A DNA stretch of 64,000 nucleotides from Citreicoccus inhibens (GTDB taxonomy: Bacteria > Myxococcota > Myxococcia > Myxococcales > Myxococcaceae): the NCBI RefSeq assembly GCF_019039035.1, contig NZ_JAHNZT010000002.1:434001-498000 (forward strand), in the 5' to 3' direction. Shown here piece by piece: positions 16,256 to 24,782 of this stretch. Each line of letters starts with the position of its first letter. The stretch's first letter is position 1. Under the pieces are notes generated by a model. It was not told the DNA's origin. It did not search any database and saw only the letters and a program-made list of their open reading frames with translations. The translations under genes were made by a program, and so were the position numbers.

Positions 16256-17002
16256 ATGCCGACAGCTCGCTCCTTTCGACTCTCTCTCCTCGCCCTCGCG
16301 ATGCTCCTGGGAACGGGCTGCGCGTCGTACACGCGGATGTCCCCCGAGGATCGCTCGGCGTTGGAGCACCGCCTCACGGGCGTGGACGCGGAGCAGTACC
16401 TGCGCGTCTCCAGCTACGTCACGCCCTTCTTCGGCGATGCGTCCCGGCGCCTGCTGACGCCCTACTCCCCCGAGGACGTGGAGTTCCTCAACGACACCCA
16501 GGGCAAGCCCATCTCGCCGGGCCCCATCCAGGCCACGGTGCCTGCCGGGGCGCGCGTGCGCATCACCCAGGTCGAGTTCCCCACGGCATGGGTCGTCACG
16601 GAGCGCGTCCTGTACTCGCCGCGCACGTGGCCCTGGGTGTATCTGGAGGTGGAGGGCGCCCCCAAGGGTCCGCCGCTCGTCCTGGTGCTGCCGCCGCAGC
16701 TCGACAAGCCGGAGGACTTCCGCGCCGAGTTGGAGAAGTACCTCTCCCCGCGCTCCCTGAAGCCGGAGCTGGAGGCCCTGCCGGCGCTGGTGAGGGACGC
16801 GGTGCGAGAGAAGCGGCTCGTCGCGGCCATGCCCGCGGATGCGGTGCGCATGGCCTGGGGCCCGCCCGAGACGGTGCGTCGCTCCATGGAGGGAGCCGCG
16901 CGCCTCGAGGCGTGGACGTGGCCCACCCAGCGTCGCGTGGCGAACCTCTCCGACGGCCGACTGGTGCGTGCCGAGGAGGCGGGGAAGTCGCTGCTGCCGT
17001 GA
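16256..17002 (+). CDS. Hypothetical lipoprotein
   Basis: The ATG at 16256 is preceded by GGAGG at good spacing and opens into a lipoprotein signal (SLLALAMLLGTGCASYTRM, lipobox GTGC). The mature ~225 residues contain short beta segments (VPAGARVRITQVEFPTAWVVTERV; WVYLEVEG) and near the C-terminus a segment AMPADAVRMAWGPPETV...LEAWTWP that resembles the short outer-membrane SmpA/BamE-like motif (a glycine-proline turn followed by a beta-strand pair). Function unknown. Its stop is four bases from that of the convergent PHP-domain gene. Confidence 0.82.
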   Translation: MPTARSFRLSLLALAMLLGTGCASYTRMSPEDRSALEHRLTGVDAEQYLRVSSYVTPFFGDASRRLLTPYSPEDVEFLNDTQGKPISPGPIQATVPAGARVRITQVEFPTAWVVTERVLYSPRTWPWVYLEVEGAPKGPPLVLVLPPQLDKPEDFRAELEKYLSPRSLKPELEALPALVRDAVREKRLVAAMPADAVRMAWGPPETVRRSMEGAARLEAWTWPTQRRVANLSDGRLVRAEEAGKSLLP

Positions 17003-17006
17003 CGGC

Positions 17007-17726
17007 CTAGCGGCGGCGCTGCTGGCGGCGCTTGCCGCCTCCGGACTTGCGCGCGGCCTGGGCCTCGCCTGGGCGCGTGAGGCGGGGCAGTTCTCCGGCC
17101 ATCACCGGCCAGTACTCGCCCTTGAGCAACTCCTGGACGAGCTGCGCCTGGGTCTGGATGTCGCGCTTGAAGAACGTGGCGCCGCGGCCGACCTCGTCCA
17201 GGGAGCCGCGCGCGTCGCTGCCGCCCACGCAGGGCAGCTTGAGGGCGTCCGCGGCCTCGACGGCGAGGTCGTTGGCGGTCTGCTTCACCTTGGCGTTGTA
17301 GCCCTCCACCGCGCTCAGCACGTTGAGCGTGCGGATGAAGTCCATGGCGGGGTTGGGGCTGTCGCGATCATACGGCCGCGCCGCGACGATGGCGGCCCCC
17401 AGGGACTTCACCTTCGGCAGGCACTCGGCGGCGCTCCAGGGCTTCTCGCGGTTGCTGCCCCACATCTGCACGGGCTCGGGTGCCAGCTCCGGCTTCGGGA
17501 AGAAGCACAGGTACTGGCCGCGGTCCGTCACCAGCTCCAACCCGACGAAGACCTTGAGCTTCGACCTGGCGGCCATGTCGAACAGCTCGTCGCATCCGTC
17601 CTGGGTGTTCGTCTCGGTGAACGCCACCCCATCCAGTCCGAACAGCGCCGCTCGCTCCAGCACGGCGCGCGGATCCAACTCGCAACCCTTGGACAGGTGG
17701 GAATGGGCGTGCAGGTCGATGAGCAT
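17007..17726 (-). CDS. PHP-domain metal-dependent phosphoesterase
   Basis: PHP motif I is MLIDLHAHSHLSKG, motif II includes GLDGVAFTETN, followed by VFVGLELVTD and a C-terminal GGSDAR motif, which together form the polynuclear metal site of this superfamily. Members hydrolyse phosphoesters such as nucleoside 3',5'-bisphosphate or oligonucleotide ends in the cytoplasm; the substrate is not fixed by sequence. The C-terminus ends in a very basic tail (KSGGGKRRQQRRR). 239 residues is short but complete. Confidence 0.9.
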   Translation of the reverse strand: MLIDLHAHSHLSKGCELDPRAVLERAALFGLDGVAFTETNTQDGCDELFDMAARSKLKVFVGLELVTDRGQYLCFFPKPELAPEPVQMWGSNREKPWSAAECLPKVKSLGAAIVAARPYDRDSPNPAMDFIRTLNVLSAVEGYNAKVKQTANDLAVEAADALKLPCVGGSDARGSLDEVGRGATFFKRDIQTQAQLVQELLKGEYWPVMAGELPRLTRPGEAQAARKSGGGKRRQQRRR

Positions 17727-17791
17727 GGGCGCCGCTCCCTAACAGGCTCCCTGGGAGCTGTCGAGCCTGCCGCGTGCGCGCTGCCCGAGGC

Positions 17792-18061
17792 TCAGGCGAA
17801 GGCGTAGGCCTGGAAGGAGCCCTGCTTGGCCTGGGTGTTCTTCTCCTCGTAGGTGCGGATGAGGTAGCCCATCAGCATCAGCGAGGAAGTGTTCTCCAGC
17901 ACGCGGGCCGGGTCCTTGGAGATGAGGTTGGCGCTGTAGTTCAGGAAGAACTGGGCCAGCTCCTCCCCTGCCTCCTTGACGATCAGGGCATTGAGCGCGC
18001 CCGGGTCCATCGTCCGGATGGTGTTGATGAAATCCACCGCCAGGTCCTTCTTGGTCTTCAC
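17792..18061 (-). CDS. Small conserved helical protein
   Basis: About 89 residues, mostly helical (KKDLAVDFINTIRTMDPGALNALIVKEAGEELAQFFLNYSANLI), ending QGSFQAYAFA. No membrane segment, Cys or enzyme motif. Start chosen at the GTG at 18061 because AAGG lies eight bases upstream; a GTG at 18067 would add two residues. Not recognised. It is divergent from the small gene at 18299 and its downstream neighbour on the same strand is the PHP gene 65 bases away. Confidence 0.7.
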   Translation of the reverse strand: MKTKKDLAVDFINTIRTMDPGALNALIVKEAGEELAQFFLNYSANLISKDPARVLENTSSLMLMGYLIRTYEEKNTQAKQGSFQAYAFA

Positions 18062-18224
18062 GTCCACGGCCTTCCCCCTTCGCCCCCGCCCCCGCGCGGT
18101 GCGTCCGTGCGCCGCGCTGCCCCACCCGAACCGGGTACGACTGGGAAAATCTAGGCACGCCCGGCGCCCTGCACACCCCCGCCCCGGGCCGCCCCCCGCC
18201 TTCACGTTCCAGGAAGCCGGCTTT

Positions 18225-18254
18225 TTGACACCTGTGAACGGCGTGTGCGATAAG
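18225..18254 (+). promoter_or_regulatory. Sigma70-like promoter candidate for the gene at 18299
   Basis: Perfect -35 TTGACA (18225-18230), then CGATAA (18248-18253, 17-base spacer) or GATAAG (18-base spacer). The start codon is about 45 bases further on. It shares the eleven-base start TTGACACCTGT with the candidate promoter at 14304. Confidence 0.5.
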
Positions 18255-18298
18255 CCTCGGTCAGCCTTTTCTCACCACCGCACAAGGAGTGGCAGGCG

Positions 18299-18499
18299 AT
18301 GTTCACGGGCGTGAAGGTGTTCTCTGCCACCAAGGCCAAGGAGCGGGAGGAGCTGGGTGAGAACGTCACCCGTTGGCTCAAGAGCAACGCGGATCTGGAG
18401 ATCGTGGACCGCGTCGTGTGCCAGTCCTCCGACAACGAGTTCCACTGCTACACGATGGTGCTCTTCTACAAGCACGCGAAGGGCCAGCAGCAGCCGTAG
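18299..18499 (+). CDS. Small conserved protein, 66 aa
   Basis: A short alpha/beta protein (MFTGVKVFSATKAKEREELG...VTRWLKSN...EIVDRVVCQSSDNEFHCYTMVLFYKH) with a strong ribosome site AAGGAG ten bases before the ATG and a consensus-like promoter upstream. The pattern (basic helix then two strands ending in a hydrophobic strand) looks like a small dodecin- or ferredoxin-sized fold, but I do not recognise the family. Converges with the Ser/Thr kinase gene. Confidence 0.75.
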   Translation: MFTGVKVFSATKAKEREELGENVTRWLKSNADLEIVDRVVCQSSDNEFHCYTMVLFYKHAKGQQQP

Positions 18500-18534
18500 T
18501 CCTCGCCGGGCGCACGTCCGGGCCCGGCCCCCCA

Positions 18535-21048
18535 TCAGTGCCCACGCCCCATCATCATCTGCGCCCATGAGAGCTGCGCCTTCACCCACCCCCGCTTCGG
18601 GTGGTTCGCGGGCGCGAGGTTCAGGAACCGCCGATAGTGGCGTGTTCCCTCCTCCAGGTTCTTGAGTTGGCAGTGAGTGAGTCCCAGCAGGAGCTGGCAC
18701 TCCGCGTTGTCCGGGGCCTTCTGCGCGCAGTCCTTCGCCACGGAGTTCGCTAGCGAGTACTCCTTCGCGCGGACGAGGTCGCGCCCCTCGTTGATCAGCT
18801 GTTGGATCTCCGTAGGGACGGGCCCCTCTCCCCTCCCCCGATTCACGCTCGCCTTGTCCGCCCCTGGGGTGACCTTCTCCACGTGCAGCAGCAGGGTCCC
18901 CTTGTTGTCGGCGGGGTCATCATCGATGACGCCGCAGCGAAGCGCTCTCACGCCCGTGATGTCACCCGCGATCCCCTCGTGAAGCAGGAGGGTGTGCGGC
19001 TTCGGTTCAGGCCTGGCGAGTGACTCCTCCGCGCGCGGTGGCGCTTCCAGGCAGGCCACCACCTGCGTCGCCCCTTTGCCGCGGCCCTCGGTGAACGCGC
19101 CGCTCCCTTCTGACTCGAACTTGAGACGGAAGGTCCCACTGACCGAGAGGCCCTCGAGCGACAGGGCGCCGTGGTGCGTCACATTCATCCAATTGGGCTG
19201 CACCCGAAGCTGTGCCTTGCGGTGGGTCTCGGTGTTCAGGACGTTGACGTTCCGGTCCTTGGCGAGCTTGGGCGGGGTCAGGCTCATCGACCAGCTGGGC
19301 TCCTTCTTGGGAGGGCGGTCGAACTCGGGCGCGAGGGTGAAGACGTACAACATGGAGGCGCCATGGATTTCGGTGGGCAGTGGGGAGAGTTCCCCCACCG
19401 CGTCCTCCGCGGACACGCGGGGGCCCTTCAGGAAGTAGATGAGCGGTGACGACTCCGTGGCCCGTGAGGAGTCCGACGCAGCCTCCGACAGCAGATAGTG
19501 CGTGTCCGCGTTGAGGACCATGACGGCGGCCTTCGCCGCGGACACGAGGAGCACGTGGCGCTGCGCATCCAGGCGGATGCTGTTCGCAGGCCACGTCAGC
19601 GTGTCTGGCTCCTCGACTTTCGGGGGAGGCGCGCTGCGCGCCGTGACATTCACAGGAGTCGCTGTTGGTCCGGCGGCTGCGACCGGCGCCACGTTTCCGG
19701 CCAGAAGGAGCGCGCGCGGATCGGGGGCGGGCGCCGGCGCGATGGGCCGAGGCTCCTCTGGTCGCGTCTCGGCGGGCGGCGCGGCGGACTCACGCGCCCC
19801 CGAGAAGACCCCCGCCATCCCCAGCAGGAAGACCAGGGACAGGCCGGTCCCCAGCCAGATCCACCGCCACTGCGCAGGCTCGATGGAATGGGGCGCCGCG
19901 GAGAGAGAGGCCGTGTCGGGGAGAGGCAGCGCGCCGAGCGCACGCGCCTCCTCCCGCGCCGTGGTGGGACGCGCGGACGGAGGCTCGAGAGGGAGCGGCT
20001 TCGGTGGCGCGGAGGCGCGCCAGAGCGACAGCTCCTCCTCGAACGAAGGGGGGACCTTGGTGTCGCGGCCCAACGCGGAGAGGTCCTCGCGAAAGAGCAT
20101 CCGCAGCAGATGGGCCAGGTGCATCGCCGAGAAGCGCGGCGCGGCGGAGTAGAGGAACCCGGCCAGCGCATCCGCGAACTCATGGCACGACGGGTATCGC
20201 TGCTCCCAGTCCACGGACAGCGCGCGCATCAAGATGCGCTCCAGTGCCACGGGCAGATCCGGACGCAGCTGTCGGGGACGCGGAAACTGCCCCTCCATCA
20301 AGCGGGGCATCACCAGGTACTCCGGCCCGGCGAGCGGCAACTTGCCACACAGCATTTCATAGAGGACCACGCCCGTGGCCCACACATCGGTGCGCCCGTC
20401 CACGTCTTCGCCGCGCGCCTGCTCGGGCGAGAAGAACAGGTACTTGCCCTTCACCACGCCGGGCGCGGTGTTCGCCGAACTCAGCGAGCGCGCCTTCGCG
20501 ATGCCGAAGTCGACGATCTTCACCTGCCCTTCGAAGCTGACGATGACGTTGTCGGGAGAGATGTCGCGGTGGACGATGCCCAGCGGCGCGCCGTTCTCCG
20601 CCGTTCGCGTGTGCGCGTAGTGCAAGCCTCGGCACATCTCCATCGCGATGAAGGTCGCGATGGGCGCGGGAATGGCGGTCAGCCCTGAGTGGAACGCGCG
20701 CTTGAGGATGCGATTGAGCGGCTGGCCATCCACGAACTCCATGGCCAGGAAGTACTCGCCATCCACCTCACCGAAGTCGAAGACCTGCGCGATGTTGCCG
20801 TGCGAGAGCGTCGCGGAGATGCGCGCCTCGCTGATGAACATGGAGGTGAATGCGTCGTCGGAGGCGTACTCCTGAAGCACCTTCTTGATCAGCACCGACT
20901 TGGTGACGCCCGCGGCCCCCATCAATCGGGCTTGCCAGGTCTCGGCCATACCCCCACGGCCGATCCGCGACACCAGCTCGTACCGGCCAAACCGATCCCG
21001 CTCCGTGCTTGCCATTCCTCGGGACGATAGCGGCTTGTCCGGAGACAT
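18535..21048 (-). CDS. Ser/Thr protein kinase with membrane anchor and TPR region
   Basis: 837 residues. An active Hanks-type kinase: Gly loop IGRGGMAETWQA, catalytic loop HRDISPDNVI, DFG (VDFGIAKA) and the activation segment before SPEQARGE. One membrane segment (WLGTGLSLVFLLGMAGVFSG) near residue 395 separates the cytoplasmic kinase from a large beta-rich outer part with a Pro/Ala linker. The C-terminal ~75 residues contain TPR-like helices (YSLANSVAKDCAQKAPDNAECQLLLGLTHCQLKN). The ATG at 21048 has AAAGG five bases upstream; a second Met at 21015 is possible. A promoter candidate lies directly upstream. The substrate is unknown; the pseudokinase at 5540 has the same overall plan. Confidence 0.93.
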   Translation of the reverse strand: MSPDKPLSSRGMASTERDRFGRYELVSRIGRGGMAETWQARLMGAAGVTKSVLIKKVLQEYASDDAFTSMFISEARISATLSHGNIAQVFDFGEVDGEYFLAMEFVDGQPLNRILKRAFHSGLTAIPAPIATFIAMEMCRGLHYAHTRTAENGAPLGIVHRDISPDNVIVSFEGQVKIVDFGIAKARSLSSANTAPGVVKGKYLFFSPEQARGEDVDGRTDVWATGVVLYEMLCGKLPLAGPEYLVMPRLMEGQFPRPRQLRPDLPVALERILMRALSVDWEQRYPSCHEFADALAGFLYSAAPRFSAMHLAHLLRMLFREDLSALGRDTKVPPSFEEELSLWRASAPPKPLPLEPPSARPTTAREEARALGALPLPDTASLSAAPHSIEPAQWRWIWLGTGLSLVFLLGMAGVFSGARESAAPPAETRPEEPRPIAPAPAPDPRALLLAGNVAPVAAAGPTATPVNVTARSAPPPKVEEPDTLTWPANSIRLDAQRHVLLVSAAKAAVMVLNADTHYLLSEAASDSSRATESSPLIYFLKGPRVSAEDAVGELSPLPTEIHGASMLYVFTLAPEFDRPPKKEPSWSMSLTPPKLAKDRNVNVLNTETHRKAQLRVQPNWMNVTHHGALSLEGLSVSGTFRLKFESEGSGAFTEGRGKGATQVVACLEAPPRAEESLARPEPKPHTLLLHEGIAGDITGVRALRCGVIDDDPADNKGTLLLHVEKVTPGADKASVNRGRGEGPVPTEIQQLINEGRDLVRAKEYSLANSVAKDCAQKAPDNAECQLLLGLTHCQLKNLEEGTRHYRRFLNLAPANHPKRGWVKAQLSWAQMMMGRGH

Positions 21049-21064
21049 CCGAGCCTTTCAAGAA

Positions 21065-21093
21065 ATTAGAGACATCCATGGCGAATCCGCCAA
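21065..21093 (-). promoter_or_regulatory. Sigma70-like promoter candidate for the Ser/Thr kinase
   Basis: Read on the minus strand: TTGGCG (21093-21088), 17 bases, TCTAAT (21070-21065). Four and five matches to the two consensus hexamers. The predicted transcript would start about ten bases before the ATG at 21048, which leaves a very short leader and gives some weight to the internal start at 21015. Confidence 0.45.
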
Positions 21094-21262
21094 TCCCGAG
21101 GCGTGCCCCGGGGGTGGCTGGAATGTCTGCCCGTCAACACTTCGGGCCGGTCGGGGCTGCCTGCTCCTCGCGTTCGTCCGGAACGAGGCGACGCGCCTCC
21201 CGGTCGGATTGTCTCCCACCCTCCCCCTCCCATCTTTCGCATGCACCGGAGGAGCGAGCGCC

Positions 21263-21706
21263 ATGAGGTCGTCGGGGTGGATATTGCTGGTCGCCGTGGC
21301 CGTGGGAATGACAGGCGCGGCCTGCACGCGACAGGGATCAATCGCAGACGCCACGGGAGGGTCGCGAGGCGCGCGGCAAACGACGGCGCAGACCCTTCCC
21401 TGGGAGGAGTTGCTCGCGCCCGGCCGTGGCGGCGCCGCGGAGCTGGAGTTCCTGGGGACAGTCACGGCCACCGGTGGCTCGGGCTTCTCCGCGGAGGACA
21501 TCGACGGCGTCGAGCGCCCCTTCGTCGTGGGCCCCAGCACGCGCTTCCTGCTCGATGGGCACCCCGTGCAGCTCTCACAGCTGCAACCGGGCGCCCAGGT
21601 CCACACGCTCTATGACGAGGAGCAGGGCGAGTGGCTCGCCGAGGAAGTGGAGATCTACCCCGGCACTCCCGCGACGGATCATCCCACCGCGGGGGCGAGT
21701 CAGTAG
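21263..21706 (+). CDS. Hypothetical lipoprotein, 147 aa
   Basis: Signal peptide and lipobox (ILLVAVAVGMTGAACTRQG). The mature part contains a compact beta domain: LEFLGTVTATGGSGFSAEDIDG, PFVVGPSTRFLLDGHPVQLSQLQPGAQVHTLYDEEQGEWLAEEVEIYP. The strand order, with the phrase PVQLSQLQPGAQV, resembles small OB-like domains seen in other secreted proteins (DUF5666-type). Function unknown. GGAGGAGCGAGCGCC precedes the ATG. The last seven bases overlap the end of the convergent lipoprotein gene. Confidence 0.8.
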   Translation: MRSSGWILLVAVAVGMTGAACTRQGSIADATGGSRGARQTTAQTLPWEELLAPGRGGAAELEFLGTVTATGGSGFSAEDIDGVERPFVVGPSTRFLLDGHPVQLSQLQPGAQVHTLYDEEQGEWLAEEVEIYPGTPATDHPTAGASQ

Positions 21707-22656
21707 ACGGCCAGCGACTGCGGCAGGTGATAGCTGACGATGGTGAGCACTGGGATGCCGGTGCCCTCCTCGTCATCGCTGGCGGCGCCCGCCATCAGGC
21801 GCATGCCATCGAAGCGAGCGAGGATGACGTAATCGCGACGCGGTTCCAGGAAGGGATCCGGCGCGGCCAGACGTCCCAGCGCCTCGCGCCCCGTCTCGTC
21901 GGAGAGGTTGTCGTAGCGCTTCACGCTGGCCGAGTGGCTGACCCGCTCACGCGTGGACAACGCACCGCCCAGGTGGCCGTCGCCCGTGAGCTCGCTCCGC
22001 CCGGCCACATCGCCGGACGTGGTGCGGTCCGAGTCCACGCGATAGCTGACGCCGAGGTCCTGGTTCGACGGCGCTGACTCCAACGCATGCTCGACCAGCC
22101 ACACGGTGGGGCGCTCACCCTCTTCCCGTTGATCCGCGACCTGCGCGCGCAGCAGCACGTAGCGGCCCTTGTAGGTATCCGGGCGAGAGACCGCGGACGC
22201 GAGCGAGAAGATGGGGACCTTGTGGTCGCTGAGCGTCCGCAGCTCACCGTCCACTCCCCCGCCCCGCTGCGCCACGACGCGCGCGATGAGGTCGGCACCG
22301 TCCGGGCGCACGAGCAGCTCATCGGACCAGGGGCGCCCCAGCAGCACGGAGAGCTGCGTGAACGGCGTCAACTCGACACAGGCCTTGAGGGCGGCCCAGG
22401 CCTCATCAGGCGAGGTGGCCTGGAGGCGCCGCGCCGCGGCCTCGCACATGCCCGGGGTGGGAAAGCGGGCGACGAACGCTTTGGGATCGCTGACGGACGG
22501 AGCCGGCTCCGCGGGCGGCACCAGCGTGGGGAGTCGGTGCGACTCGGCGGGCGGAGGCGCCGACGCATCGGCGCGCAGCGCGTGGGTATGCGACGCGCTA
22601 CACCCCAGCGTGAGGGCCCCCAGCGCGGCCAGGGCGGTTCTCGGGAAGCGGGACAT
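21700..22656 (-). CDS. Hypothetical lipoprotein, 318 aa
   Basis: Signal peptide with lipobox LTLGC (TALAALGALTLGCSAS). After a Pro/Ala-rich spacer the protein has a helical part with conserved-looking Cys residues (GMCEAAARRL, ALKACVELTPF) and a beta-rich C-terminal half (YKGRYVLLRAQVADQREEGERPTVWLVEHAL; RRDYVILARFDGMRL). No family recognised. The gene directly upstream on the same strand also encodes a secreted Cys-rich protein, so the two may form a small envelope operon (29-base gap). Confidence 0.78.
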   Translation of the reverse strand: MSRFPRTALAALGALTLGCSASHTHALRADASAPPPAESHRLPTLVPPAEPAPSVSDPKAFVARFPTPGMCEAAARRLQATSPDEAWAALKACVELTPFTQLSVLLGRPWSDELLVRPDGADLIARVVAQRGGGVDGELRTLSDHKVPIFSLASAVSRPDTYKGRYVLLRAQVADQREEGERPTVWLVEHALESAPSNQDLGVSYRVDSDRTTSGDVAGRSELTGDGHLGGALSTRERVSHSASVKRYDNLSDETGREALGRLAAPDPFLEPRRDYVILARFDGMRLMAGAASDDEEGTGIPVLTIVSYHLPQSLAVY

Positions 22657-22685
22657 CGTGCACCTCGACTCGAAATGAAAGGGGC

Positions 22686-23390
22686 CTAGAGCGAGGCCGA
22701 ACCCGCGCGCCCCGCCGCCTTCTGGGGCGCGTGCCCCGCCGCGGGGGCGGGCGCCGCGCGAGGAATGGACGCAGAGGGCGGCAGCATCATCGAGCAGGCG
22801 TCATGACAGCGCGTGTCCAGGCACGCGAGCGCCGCGGGCGAAGACTGCTGGTGGGACACGTCCGCGTAGCAGCGCTCTCCCGTGCCGGGGCAGCCGCTGC
22901 GCGCGGCGCACTCGCAACACGGCGAGGCCACGGCCGCCATGAGCTGCACCTCCTGGAGCACCGAGGACAGGGCGCGGTAGCAGGCGCGTGCGCCAGGAGC
23001 GAAGCGACCCTTGGCATCCACCACGGGCGATACGCCCTCGAGTCCGCACTGCCCCACGACGCGGGCGTAGTTGCGCTCGCAGACGGCCGTGAGGTTCGCG
23101 TCGGACTGGCCATCTCGTGCCACGCGAATGGCCTCGCCACAGAGCGCGCGCGAAGCGTCCTTGAGCAACTGGATGTTGGCGGCGTCCTGCTGCGCGTTCG
23201 GCGCGCCGACCTTGAGATCGGCCTCGAAGACACACTCCTTTCCAGAGCGGAGCGTGTCGATGGTGCAGGACCACGCGGTGGGCGACTCATCCACACGAGG
23301 TGGGGCCGCGAGAGCATCGGGGGGCAGCGCCGGTGTGGACTCACGCGGCGCTGCGCCGAGGAGAAGCAGGGACACGAGCATCGCCTTCAT
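22686..23390 (-). CDS. Secreted Cys-rich hypothetical protein
   Basis: The ATG at 23390 opens into a hydrophobic signal segment (MKAMLVSLLLLGAAPRES). The mature protein has about 13 Cys residues, clustered in a segment CCECAARSGCPGTGERC and near the end CLDTRCHDAC, a pattern consistent with several disulfides in an exported protein. No enzyme motif. A Pro/Ala-rich tail follows. No clear ribosome site is visible; an upstream in-frame start at 23429 would spoil the signal peptide. Not recognised. Confidence 0.75.
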   Translation of the reverse strand: MKAMLVSLLLLGAAPRESTPALPPDALAAPPRVDESPTAWSCTIDTLRSGKECVFEADLKVGAPNAQQDAANIQLLKDASRALCGEAIRVARDGQSDANLTAVCERNYARVVGQCGLEGVSPVVDAKGRFAPGARACYRALSSVLQEVQLMAAVASPCCECAARSGCPGTGERCYADVSHQQSSPAALACLDTRCHDACSMMLPPSASIPRAAPAPAAGHAPQKAAGRAGSASL

Positions 23391-23728
23391 GGGGCGAAGA
23401 GCGTAGGCCGAGGAGCCCTCGTTCTCCAACCTACCCGACGAGGACTGTTCCCCTCATGTCACCCCTCTGCACGGTTCGACGTGAGAGGTCCCCTCCCTTT
23501 GTCGAGTCTCCCCCGGCGCATCCCACTGCCGGGCGGGACTCCATTGAAAGGTGAGCCGTCCCTCGTCACGCGGCAACCGCGCGGGGCCACCCCAAGGGGC
23601 CCGATTGCCCCGGGCACGTCCAACGGAGCATGCGGTTCCCGCGCCCCAGCCCTCACGCGAAAGTCCCGGTCCCACGGAGGAACCATGCTCTGCTGCGCGC
23701 CCACCTGAACGCCCAAGGAGCCGCGACG
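23391..23728. other. Divergent intergenic region with a mini reading frame
   Basis: 338 bases between the Cys-rich protein gene (minus) and the small gene at 23729 (plus). It contains the seven-codon frame MLCCAPT with a strong ribosome site at 23685-23708. I see no convincing promoter hexamers and no other coding frame. Confidence 0.5.
23685..23708 (+). CDS. Possible leader peptide MLCCAPT
   Basis: A seven-codon frame beginning with ATG four bases after GGAGG and ending in TGA, 20 bases before the start of the next gene. Two consecutive UGC Cys codons are unusual and could allow translation of the leader to respond to Cys-tRNA supply. It is short enough to be coincidental; the strong ribosome site is the main support. 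Confidence 0.3.
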   Translation: MLCCAPT

Positions 23729-24076
23729 ATGACCGAGGACACCGCCTGGAGCCCCTTCGAGGATGGGAACACGCTGGGCGGGCCCGGCTCGCAAGGCGGC
23801 GCCATCATGCGGGATGAAGCGGTTCCCGGTCAGTTGCGACTCACGTACGAAGCGGATGCCTCGCGCGACTTCCACGCAGTGTCGTGCCTGGTGACAGGGT
23901 GGATCCTCCACCACCGGTTCTTCGACAGCGAGCAGAAGGCCCTGGCCGCGTTCGAGGAGATGAAGCCCGCGCTGGTGGCGCTCCAGGCGCAGCTCCATCC
24001 AGGCGGGCCTCGCTCGTCCGCGGAGGCGCGCGCGGCCGGACCCCTGCTGGCGCGCTTCCAGGTGCGGTTCTCCTGA
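23729..24076 (+). CDS. Small conserved protein, 115 aa
   Basis: Starts at an ATG with AAGGAG upstream. The N-terminus WSPFEDGNTLGGPGSQGGAIMRDEA is a Gly-rich pattern that I recall from an uncharacterised bacterial family (W-x-PFEDG-x-T-x-G...GG-x-I-x-RDE). A central strand pair (GQLRLTYEADASRDFHAVSCLVTGWILHHRFFDS) and one long helix (EQKALAAFEEMKPALVALQAQL) follow. Probably a soluble cytoplasmic protein. No function can be assigned. Converges on the ECF sigma gene. Confidence 0.75.
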   Translation: MTEDTAWSPFEDGNTLGGPGSQGGAIMRDEAVPGQLRLTYEADASRDFHAVSCLVTGWILHHRFFDSEQKALAAFEEMKPALVALQAQLHPGGPRSSAEARAAGPLLARFQVRFS

Positions 24077-24083
24077 CGGAGCC

Positions 24084-24698
24084 TCAGCGCGAGGGCTCGC
24101 GCAACAGCGCGCTCAGCTTCTCCAGCGCCAGCCGCGCGCGCGTCTTCACCGTGCCGAGGGGATCTCCGGTGCGCGCGGAGATCTCCCGCTGGGTCAGCCC
24201 ATCGAAGTAGGCCAGCTCCACCACGTGGCGCTGCTCCCAGGGCAGCTGCCGCAGCGCCGCAAGCACGCGTGAGCGCTCCTCCCCCACGGCGACCGCCACG
24301 TCCGGACTGACGGGCGTCGCGCTCACCGGAGGCGGGCTGTGCGTCGCGCCTTCCACCGTCCGCGCCACCGTGCCCAGCGCGCGCAGGCGATCGATGGCAC
24401 GCGTGCGCGCAATGGTCGCCACCCACGTCTCCATGCCGCCACGCGAAGGATCGAACTCACGCGCGCGCCGCCAGACTTCGAGGAAGGTCTCCTGGAGCAG
24501 TTCCTCGGCGTCGGCTCGCGCGGGCAACAGGCGCAGACAGAGCGCGAACGCGCGGCCCGCGCAGCGCGCATAGACATCCCGCATGGCCTGGCTGTCCCCG
24601 AGCGCGACCTGCAGAAGCAGGGCCCGGTCATCCGCCGGGTCGCTCGCTCGGGCTGCGGAGGGTTCGGTGGGCGCCATGTGCGATGCCGGATACCGCAT
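24084..24698 (-). CDS. ECF-type RNA polymerase sigma factor
   Basis: Region 2 includes DAEELLQETFLEVWRRAREFDPSRGGMETWVATIARTRAIDRLRAL and region 4 is LRQLPWEQRHVVELAYFDGLTQREISARTGDPLGTVKTRARLALEKL, the standard two-domain ECF plan that recognises stress-type promoters. No anti-sigma gene lies beside it; the neighbours are a small conserved gene and the glgE operon, from which it is divergently transcribed, so control may be at transcription or through a distant partner. Two Met starts are possible (24698 and 24677). Confidence 0.92.
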   Translation of the reverse strand: MRYPASHMAPTEPSAARASDPADDRALLLQVALGDSQAMRDVYARCAGRAFALCLRLLPARADAEELLQETFLEVWRRAREFDPSRGGMETWVATIARTRAIDRLRALGTVARTVEGATHSPPPVSATPVSPDVAVAVGEERSRVLAALRQLPWEQRHVVELAYFDGLTQREISARTGDPLGTVKTRARLALEKLSALLREPSR

Positions 24699-24782
24699 CC
24701 TGCCAGGAGGATCCCAGCTTCAAGTACGGGCAGGCAATCCAGCGCGCTCCACGGGGTGGGCGCCCGCTGGCCTCGTTCCTAA

